Assembly: GCA_963789025.1 (NCBI GenBank)
Contig: CAWBIT010000008.1
Coordinates: 558,001 to 622,000, forward strand
DNA length: 64,000 bases
DNA from: AP-15 sp963789025
Lineage (GTDB): Bacteria > Pseudomonadota > Alphaproteobacteria > ATCC43930 > CGMCC-115725
Direction: 5' to 3'
Below are positions 58,480 through 64,000 of the stretch, piece after piece. Position 1 is the first letter of the stretch. Every line of letters begins with the position of its first letter. The notes beneath the pieces were generated by a model. The model searched no databases and was not told the DNA's origin. It saw only the letters and a program-made list of their open reading frames with translations. Position numbers and translations under genes: made by a program.

Positions 58480-59850
58480 TCAGCGGATGGCGACTTTGAC
58501 CGGCGTCGGCGGGACCACCGAACACTCGATTTTCTTCTTGTGAAGCGCGGCGCAGGCGCCCTGTGCTTCCTGCGGCGAAAAGTTCAGCAGGCGCGCGCGG
58601 TAGACGTGCTCCTTACCGCCCTTCGAGGGCTGCACGATCTGTACCGGCTTTCCTCGGGCTCCTGGGACCGTAGCGGCGGAGCGCGCCGCCTGCTCGGCCG
58701 CGCTCTCGACTTGGAACGCACCGAGCTGGATGCTCCAGCGATCGGTTTGATGCGCGATCGGCGCCGCCTCCGCCTTGGCGACGGGCGAGAGATGGGCGGC
58801 GATCTTGCGGGCGGCTTTAGCCAATTGTCCAATTTTCTCGCGCGGGCGGACAACTTCAGGCTGGTCCGTGTCGGTCTCGGCCACCACCGGCGATGGCACC
58901 GGTGCCTCGCGCCGCGCCACTAGGGTGGGCCCGGCCCCCACGTCGGCGAAGCCCTGATCGAGGAGAGCAGCCATTTCCCGGTCGCGCGAGCCGGCCGACG
59001 CTCCGCCCATGACGACGCCGATCAAGCGGTGGCCATTGCGCACTGCCGAAGCTGCGAGGTTGAAGCCCGAGGCGCCGATGTATCCGGTCTTGATCCCGTC
59101 GGCGCCTTCGTACCAATCGAGCAGGTGGTTGTGCGTGAGAATGACCCGGCCGCGAAAGTAGAATTCGCGGGTCGCAAAATAGCGATATTCGCGCGGAAAG
59201 TCGTTGTAGAGTGCAAGGGCAAGCTGCGCCACATCGCGCGCTGTCGTACGTTGCTCAGGGTCTGGCAAACCGGAGGCGTTGCGGTAGATCGTGTTGGTCA
59301 TCCCGAGCTGACGTGCCTTGGCGGTCATGCGGTCGGCAAAGGCGGGTTCGCTGCCGGCCAATCCCTCGGCGAGCACTGCGGCGGCGTCATTGGCGGATTT
59401 CGTGACGATGCCGAGAATGAGGTCGTGAACCTGCACCGAATCGCCCGGCACGAGGTGAAGCTTTGTCGGGCTCTTGCTCGCCGCTTCGCTCGAGACCGGC
59501 AGATACTGGTCGAGACCCAGCCGGCCCGAGTTCAGGGCCTCGAACGTCAAGTACAACGTCATCATTTTGGTCAGCGAGGCCGGATAGGTGATCGCGTCGG
59601 CGTTCATCTCGTTGAGTACCCGGCCGGTTTCGGCATCGATGACGATCAATTCGGCTTCCCGCGACGGGTCGACACCGGAGAACCCGTGTCGCGCATGGCC
59701 ATGATATCCCGGGTGGTGCCGCGCCGCGGCCGGATTTGCGCCGAGCATCAAGAGAGCGGCAACGGCGCTGATGCCAGCGCCGACGAGAAAGCGCCGCGGC
59801 AGCAGCGCAGCGCGCGACGTCCACCGCGCGGCGTTCCTGAATACTTTCAC
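58480..59850 (-). CDS. D-alanyl-D-alanine carboxypeptidase with C-terminal SPOR domain
   Basis: About 456 residues. A membrane-spanning signal (FLVGAGISAVAALLMLGANP) is followed by a class A PBP5-type peptidase: S-x2-K in YPASLTKMMTLYLTFEAL, S-x-N in VTKSANDAAAVLAEGL and K-T-G in GADGIKTGYIGASG. After an Ala/Lys linker, a SPOR domain closes the protein (WSIQLGAFQVESAAEQAARS ... VYRARLLNFSPQEAQGACAA), which targets it to denuded glycan at the division site. It trims pentapeptides in peptidoglycan. I start at a GTG at 59850; the frame is open to 59934 but the extra residues are unlike a signal. Confidence 0.9.
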   Translation of the reverse strand: MKVFRNAARWTSRAALLPRRFLVGAGISAVAALLMLGANPAAARHHPGYHGHARHGFSGVDPSREAELIVIDAETGRVLNEMNADAITYPASLTKMMTLYLTFEALNSGRLGLDQYLPVSSEAASKSPTKLHLVPGDSVQVHDLILGIVTKSANDAAAVLAEGLAGSEPAFADRMTAKARQLGMTNTIYRNASGLPDPEQRTTARDVAQLALALYNDFPREYRYFATREFYFRGRVILTHNHLLDWYEGADGIKTGYIGASGFNLAASAVRNGHRLIGVVMGGASAGSRDREMAALLDQGFADVGAGPTLVARREAPVPSPVVAETDTDQPEVVRPREKIGQLAKAARKIAAHLSPVAKAEAAPIAHQTDRWSIQLGAFQVESAAEQAARSAATVPGARGKPVQIVQPSKGGKEHVYRARLLNFSPQEAQGACAALHKKKIECSVVPPTPVKVAIR

Positions 59851-60107
59851 TTCAACCCCCCATTCCCCCAACAGACTGTGCACGATCAGCGACCGCGCAC
59901 AGTCATCGTCAGGTAGAATAGAAAAACCCGGCATCTCTGTCTACGTTTTCGACCGTACAAATCGATCAAAAGCCTCGAACGGTTTTCGGCCCGCAAGCGC
60001 GAGGTCCACCCTCGGAGCGCCATCTGGCTGCTGCTTGCAAGCCGCTAATGCTATCGCAATGAGTGGTGGATAGAATACCAGGAAGCAACTGCCGATGGAA
60101 CGGTGTC

Positions 60108-61070
60108 ATGCTGAGCGCCTTCTCCGTCTTCGTACTCTTCGTGGTCTTGTTCGCATTGATTTTTGTCATTCTTGCGGTGCAGAGGGTCCCCCAAGGGAAT
60201 GAATGGACGGTTGAGCGATTCGGCCGTTATGTTCGCACCCTCGAGCCGGGTCTCGCGCTCATCGTCCCCGTAGTGGACCGGATCGGGGCCAGGATGAACA
60301 TGATGGAGACCGTACTCGATGTCCCCTCGCAGAGCGTCATCACGCGCGATAACGCCGTGGTGACTGTGGACGCCATCGTCTTCTATCAAGTGCTGGATGC
60401 GGCGAAGGCGGCCTATGAGGTCACCACGCTCGAGCTTGCGATCCTCAATCTCGTGATGACCAATATCCGTACGGTCATGGGCTCGATGAGCCTCGACGAG
60501 CTGTTGTCCGAACGCGACCGCATCAACAGCCAGCTTCTCACTGTCGTCGATGCGGCGACCACCCCTTGGGGCGTAAAGGTTCAACGCGTCGAAATCAAGG
60601 ACATCACACCGCCGCAGGAGCTTGTGGCTGCGATGGCCCGGCAGATGAAGGCCGAACGCGAGAAGCGTGCCAACGTTCTGGAGGCGGAGGGTTTCAAACA
60701 GGCGGCGGTGCTCAAGGCCGAGGGCGAGAAGCAGGCCGTTATCCTCGCTGCGGAAGCCCGTCGCGAGGCGGCCTTTCGCGACGCCGAGGCGCGGGAACGA
60801 CAGGCCGAGGCGGAGGCCAGCGCAACCACGTCTGTTTCCGAGGCGATCGGGCGCGGTAGCATTCAGGCGATCAACTATTTCGTGGCGCAGCGCTATATCG
60901 ATGCTATTGGTCGTCTCGCGGCAAGCCAGAACCAGAAGGTGATCCTGATGCCGCTCGAGAGCGCATCGATGATCGGATCTTTGGCTGGGATCGCCGAATT
61001 GGCGCGCGAGAGCTTCGGCACGGCCCGTCCTGCGACGAATCCGGCGGTAGGGCCGCCATCGGGGCGTTGA
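60108..61070 (+). CDS. qmcA: SPFH/Band 7 membrane protein (QmcA/stomatin-like)
   Basis: 320 residues. One N-terminal membrane helix (FSVFVLFVVLFALIFVILAV), the SPFH domain (RVPQGNEWTVERFGRYVRTL ... QSVITRDNAVVTVDAIVFYQ) and a long charged coiled coil (MKAEREKRANVLEAEGFKQA onward) are as in QmcA. It should form large membrane rings that organise lipids or partner FtsH protease. The stop overlaps the ATG of an NfeD gene, the usual SPFH-NfeD pairing. I start at the ATG before the helix. Confidence 0.9.
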   Translation: MLSAFSVFVLFVVLFALIFVILAVQRVPQGNEWTVERFGRYVRTLEPGLALIVPVVDRIGARMNMMETVLDVPSQSVITRDNAVVTVDAIVFYQVLDAAKAAYEVTTLELAILNLVMTNIRTVMGSMSLDELLSERDRINSQLLTVVDAATTPWGVKVQRVEIKDITPPQELVAAMARQMKAEREKRANVLEAEGFKQAAVLKAEGEKQAVILAAEARREAAFRDAEARERQAEAEASATTSVSEAIGRGSIQAINYFVAQRYIDAIGRLAASQNQKVILMPLESASMIGSLAGIAELARESFGTARPATNPAVGPPSGR

Positions 61071-61495
61071 TGCCGTACTGGTATTGGGCCGCCTTTGGCG
61101 CTGTTCTCGGAGTGATCGAGGTCGCCGTACCGGCGATGGTCTGCATTTGGTTGGCCGCCGCGGCGCTTGGCGTCGCGGCGATCTCTTGGCGCTATCCCGG
61201 GCTCGCTTGGGAGCACCAGGCGTTGATCTTTGCGGTCCTCGCCGTCGCCAGCGTCGCGCTCGGCCGGACGGCATTCGCCCACACCCGAGCCAGTGCAAGC
61301 GACCGACACCTCAACCGGCGTGCCGAGAGCTACATTGGTCGGATGTTCACATTGGATGGCGCGATCGTCGATGGGCGCGGACGCCTCAGAGTTGACAATT
61401 CGGTCTGGCTCGTCGCAGGACCGGACCTCCCAGCCGGAACTCGAGTGCGCGTAACCGGCGCCGAAAATACGCTGTTGCGTGTCGAGCCGATCTGA
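61070..61495 (+). CDS. NfeD-family membrane protein
   Basis: 141 residues. Two or three membrane helices (WYWAAFGAVLGVIEVAVPAM, WLAAAALGVAAISWRY, ALIFAVLAVASVALGRTAF) and a C-terminal OB-fold NfeD domain (ESYIGRMFTLDGAIVDGRGR, WLVAGPDLPAGTRVRVTG). Starts inside the stop of the SPFH gene (TGATG), so the two are translated together. NfeD proteins assist SPFH assemblies. Confidence 0.9.
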   Translation: MPYWYWAAFGAVLGVIEVAVPAMVCIWLAAAALGVAAISWRYPGLAWEHQALIFAVLAVASVALGRTAFAHTRASASDRHLNRRAESYIGRMFTLDGAIVDGRGRLRVDNSVWLVAGPDLPAGTRVRVTGAENTLLRVEPI

Positions 61496-61600
61496 TCATC
61501 TTGTGCGGCGCACAATTTTGCTTGAGAACGCCGATTGTTTCGCTTACCTTCGAGGTTGTGCGGCGCGAGATGTACCGCGGCGAAGGACAAGGCGAAAATC

Positions 61601-62191
61601 ATGGAAACCAAGGGCAGACGCTCTGTACGCGCGCCCGGGCCGACTGAGGCCCCGGCCGCGCCATTCAAGCCGGTCGCAGCTCCGCCTCCGACAAACGGGG
61701 CGAGCGAGGCCGAACCGCGTAAACCCGCCGAGCTGCTGGTCGAGGCGGGCAAGTCGGCGGAAACAGCTGTGGATCTCGCGGCTGCTGCCGCGACGGCGGC
61801 ACCGACGCCGAGCATCGGCGCACTCGCACCAGCGCCGAAGAGTGCGAAGCCCGATTTTTCCCGGCATTTCGAGGGGGATGCCGCGGCGGCGCTCGCCCAA
61901 TCACAAGCGGCGCTGGCGCGTGGCCTCGAAGCATTGAGCGCCGAGATGGCCGGATTGGCACTCTCGGGCATGAATGTGCTGGCGCGCACAGCAACAAAGT
62001 TGCTTGCGGTGAAAACGCTCTCCGATGCGATCGAGGTGAATGCCGGGTTCACGTGCAGCAGTTTGGAGACGCTGGTCGGCGGTTCCGCGAAACTTTCGGA
62101 ACTTGGGGTAAAGCTCGCTACCGAGACCTCTCAGCCGCTCTTCGGCCAATTGGCACGGGGGTGGAGCAGGGCGGCTCGGCCCGGCGGCTGA
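61601..62191 (+). CDS. phasin-family protein
   Basis: About 196 residues. An Ala/Pro-rich N-terminal half (to about residue 85) and a helical phasin domain: ALAQSQAALARGLEALSAEM, AGLALSGMNVLARTATKLLA, VKTLSDAIEVNAGFTCSSLE, SAKLSELGVKLATETSQPLF. Phasins coat polyhydroxyalkanoate granules or act in stress; no pha genes are nearby. I start at METKGRRSVR (61601), the first Met before the low-complexity part. Confidence 0.83.
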   Translation: METKGRRSVRAPGPTEAPAAPFKPVAAPPPTNGASEAEPRKPAELLVEAGKSAETAVDLAAAAATAAPTPSIGALAPAPKSAKPDFSRHFEGDAAAALAQSQAALARGLEALSAEMAGLALSGMNVLARTATKLLAVKTLSDAIEVNAGFTCSSLETLVGGSAKLSELGVKLATETSQPLFGQLARGWSRAARPGG

Positions 62192-62228
62192 GACCGCGGC
62201 TGGGAGAAAGGGGCGGCGCATCAGCCGG

Positions 62229-63269
62229 TTATTCGACCTTGGCCAGAAGGGCCCGGATCTGACGGTCGATGAACTCGCCCTCGGGTGTTTCCGGCGCGGG
62301 GCGCGCCGCGCGATGGCCGAGGTCTGACGGGATTTCGGCATAGCTCGGCTGCTTGACGCCGTCACGAATCCGGCGCGCGCCGTCGACCCCGAGCAGCCGG
62401 TCACTCGCGCTCGGCAATATCAGCGTCGGTGCCGTGATCTGCGCCAGAGCGGCGCTGAGGTTGCCACCAAACGGGCCGGAGATGTCATGCGCGCGGCTCG
62501 CGGCATAGCGGAACACCAGCGAGTTGGCGTCCCAATTGGCGAATGCACGAGCGCTATCCTCGATCTCCTTCGCCAATTGCGCCGCTGGCAACCGGTCGAG
62601 ATAGGGCGCCGACACGGTCCACGGGTAATAGAGCATGCCGGCGAGCCGCAGTCCCTCAACCGGGTTTCGTGTATACCGGCCGCCCTGCCAATCCGGATCG
62701 AGCGCAATCGCTGAGGTCATCAGATCGACGGTGAGCTGAAAATTGGCTTCGGCTCGGGGGCTCGGAACCAGAAGGAGCAGACTGCGCACCATTTCCGGGT
62801 GATGAATGCCCCATTCGAGGGCTTCGAAAGAGCCCATCGAGCTGCCGCCGACAGCCCGCACGCTCGTCAGCTCGAGCCCGCGGGTGATCAGTGCATGCTG
62901 CGCGGCCATCATGTCGCGGATCGTGTAGCGCGGGAAATCCTGTCCCAACCCGTCCTTTGGCGAGGATGAATCGCCGCCGCCGATGGCGTCGATCGTAATC
63001 ACGAAATTCTTGTCCGTGTCGAAGGTCTTCCCCGGCCCGATCATTGCGTCAAAGGAATGACGGTTGCCGCTCGTTCCGTGCAGCAAGAGGATTGCATTGT
63101 CGCGCCCGGCGCCGAGCTTGCCGTGGGTTTCGTAGGCGACCCGCAATTCCGGCAGGGTAGAGCCGTCTTCAAACGCGAAGTCATAGACGTTGAAAATCTG
63201 CGGTTCGGCGCGCGCCGCGGCGGAAATGCAAACCGCCAACGCGCCAGCCAGGAGAGCCCTCAATTGCAA
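62229..63269 (-). CDS. exported alpha/beta hydrolase (homoserine-acetyltransferase-like)
   Basis: 346 residues with a signal peptide (MQLRALLAGALAVCISAAAR, cleaved near ARAE). The MetX-like pattern is visible: LPELRVAYETHGKLGAGRDN, ILLLHGTSGNRHSF, nucleophile elbow VGGSSMGSFEALEWGIHHPE, late Asp in ILPSASDRLLG and His in SDLGHRAARP. Export and the relaxed motif suggest a hydrolase or acyltransferase, not methionine synthesis. Confidence 0.83.
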   Translation of the reverse strand: MQLRALLAGALAVCISAAARAEPQIFNVYDFAFEDGSTLPELRVAYETHGKLGAGRDNAILLLHGTSGNRHSFDAMIGPGKTFDTDKNFVITIDAIGGGDSSSPKDGLGQDFPRYTIRDMMAAQHALITRGLELTSVRAVGGSSMGSFEALEWGIHHPEMVRSLLLLVPSPRAEANFQLTVDLMTSAIALDPDWQGGRYTRNPVEGLRLAGMLYYPWTVSAPYLDRLPAAQLAKEIEDSARAFANWDANSLVFRYAASRAHDISGPFGGNLSAALAQITAPTLILPSASDRLLGVDGARRIRDGVKQPSYAEIPSDLGHRAARPAPETPEGEFIDRQIRALLAKVE

Positions 63270-63362
63270 CTCGCAGGTGTTTGGTTAAGATTTTGTTCGA
63301 CACCGGCGTCGCGCAGCAGCTAGACTGGGTTTCCGAGCTGCTGAAGCTGAAGGAGCGACGCC

Positions 63363-63497
63363 ATGCGTATGCTGCGGTCAGCCTATCTTTCTCGGGTAGT
63401 GCCGGATTCAGCCCGGGTGCAAACCCTTCTCGCCCTTCTGCTGTGGAGCGGGGTCACGGTCTTCATCTTCGGCATCCTCATCGATTGGTTTCACTGA
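63363..63497 (+). CDS. possible 44-residue single-helix membrane protein
   Basis: Encodes MRMLRSAYLSRVVPDSARV, then TLLALLLWSGVTVFIFGILI and DWFH. Positive N-terminus and one membrane helix; a GAAGGAGCGACGCC ribosome site lies before the ATG. Its end overlaps the convergent ABC permease gene by 20 bases. Small size makes it uncertain. Confidence 0.45.
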   Translation: MRMLRSAYLSRVVPDSARVQTLLALLLWSGVTVFIFGILIDWFH

Positions 63498-64000
63498 CCG
63501 CCTGCCTTGTTTCGTGCCGCAGCCATCGCTCGAGGCGCGCGAACGACAGGTCGGTGACGATCGCAAACAACGCGACCAGAACGGCGCCTTCGATGACGAA
63601 GGGCAGCTTGTCGGCGACCAAGCCATTAAAGATCGGAGTGCCGAGCGTCAAGGCGCCTACCGTCGACCCGATCGTCGCCGTTCCGATGGCGATCGTGACC
63701 GAGACGCGTATTCCTGAAAGGATCACCGGAGCAGCCAGGGGCAACTCCACCTCGCGCAGCTGCTGCCAAGACGAAAGGCCGAGCCCCGCGGCTGCTTCGC
63801 GCACCGCGCGAGGAACTCCTTCCAGACCGGCGATCGCGCTCGCGATGATCGGCAAGAGACCGTAGAGAAACAGTGCCAGCACTGTCGGGCGGGAGCCGAA
63901 ACCGACGGCCGGGACGGCAATCGCCAGAACAGCGGCGGGCGGCAGGGTCTGGCCGACGGTAGCCAGCGTGTTCACCATCAATCGGAAATCCCGTCCGACG
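63478..64000 (-). CDS. osmoprotectant-type ABC transporter permease (partial, runs off the right edge)
   Basis: At least 173 residues; the frame is open at the edge of the window, so the N-terminus is missing. Several membrane helices and the EAA loop LEGVPRAVREAAAGLGLSSW with QQLREVELPLAAPVILSGIR identify an OpuCB/ProW/YehW-type permease for glycine betaine, choline or related compounds. IGSTVGALTLGTPIFNGLVA is the family's typical late segment. Partner subunits should lie to the right. Confidence 0.88.
   Translation of the reverse strand, partial: VGRDFRLMVNTLATVGQTLPPAAVLAIAVPAVGFGSRPTVLALFLYGLLPIIASAIAGLEGVPRAVREAAAGLGLSSWQQLREVELPLAAPVILSGIRVSVTIAIGTATIGSTVGALTLGTPIFNGLVADKLPFVIEGAVLVALFAIVTDLSFARLERWLRHETRQAVSETNR

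Noticed and set aside
1..64000. tRNA, rRNA, riboswitch or integrase-type attachment site
   Set aside because: I looked for tRNA-like TTCGANTC arms, rRNA-like stretches, and site duplications next to integrases, and saw none that I could support.

Overview
The window is high-GC chromosomal DNA from an alphaproteobacterium, most likely a member of the Hyphomicrobiales near Bradyrhizobium. The evidence is a SciP/DUF1153 cell-cycle regulator (alphaproteobacterial only), DUF2092 and DUF3750 proteins, a phasin, a short Flp-type pilin, and several families of dispersed palindromic intergenic repeats of the kind common in that group. I recognised no rRNA, tRNA or CRISPR array.

Layout. 1-8.7 kb: a SciP-like regulator, a helical protein of unknown function, a multiply broken beta-helix lipoprotein gene, glutathione transferase, enoyl-CoA hydratase, a Gly/Tyr-rich exported protein coupled to a DUF2092 protein, an OmpA-type outer-membrane protein, a sulfotransferase and a two-domain universal stress protein. 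8.8-12.9 kb: a NitT/TauT-type ABC importer (binding protein, ATPase, permease) whose ATPase-permease junction is split by an IS5-like element that landed in a palindromic repeat. 12.9-20 kb: an SDR, a methyltransferase, phosphonoacetate hydrolase (phnA), two exported proteins, a D-2-hydroxyacid dehydrogenase and a GMC oxidoreductase. 20-23.8 kb: E1alpha-E1beta-E2 of a 2-oxoacid dehydrogenase complex, then a YccF membrane protein. 23.9-30.8 kb: a 52-residue Flp pilin, a diguanylate cyclase with a probably frameshifted N-terminus, DUF3750, a carboxymuconolactone-decarboxylase-like protein, rmlC, a Tat-exported amidohydrolase and an MlaC/HpnM-like protein.

31.8-51.3 kb is the accessory core: a type I secretion locus. 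An ABC exporter with a degenerate C39-like domain and an HlyD adaptor are followed by a small 94-aa protein and a tandem set of giant repeat proteins. Two carry ELWxxDGT-type repeats followed by 48-residue FG-GAP/VCBS-like repeats (DFNGDG...DILWQN...NPGPSWH). A third joins a metalloprotease-like N-terminus to the same 48-residue repeats. The first repeat gene is destroyed by two frameshifts and two insertions: a 4.2-kb IS1595-type transposon with cargo genes and a 2-kb element of probable ISNCY type. Both insertions have clear terminal repeats and target duplications, so the ancestral reading frame can be rebuilt. Relics of a second copy of the 94-aa gene and of a fourth repeat protein show that the array grew and shrank by duplication.

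51.3-64 kb: a SRPBCC-Rieske protein, an Fsr-like MFS exporter, a VOC protein, an intradiol dioxygenase flanked by two GlcG/HbpS-like heme-binding proteins, an AI-2E-type membrane protein, a D,D-carboxypeptidase with SPOR domain, an SPFH-NfeD pair, a phasin, an alpha/beta hydrolase and a truncated osmoprotectant-type ABC permease at the right edge.
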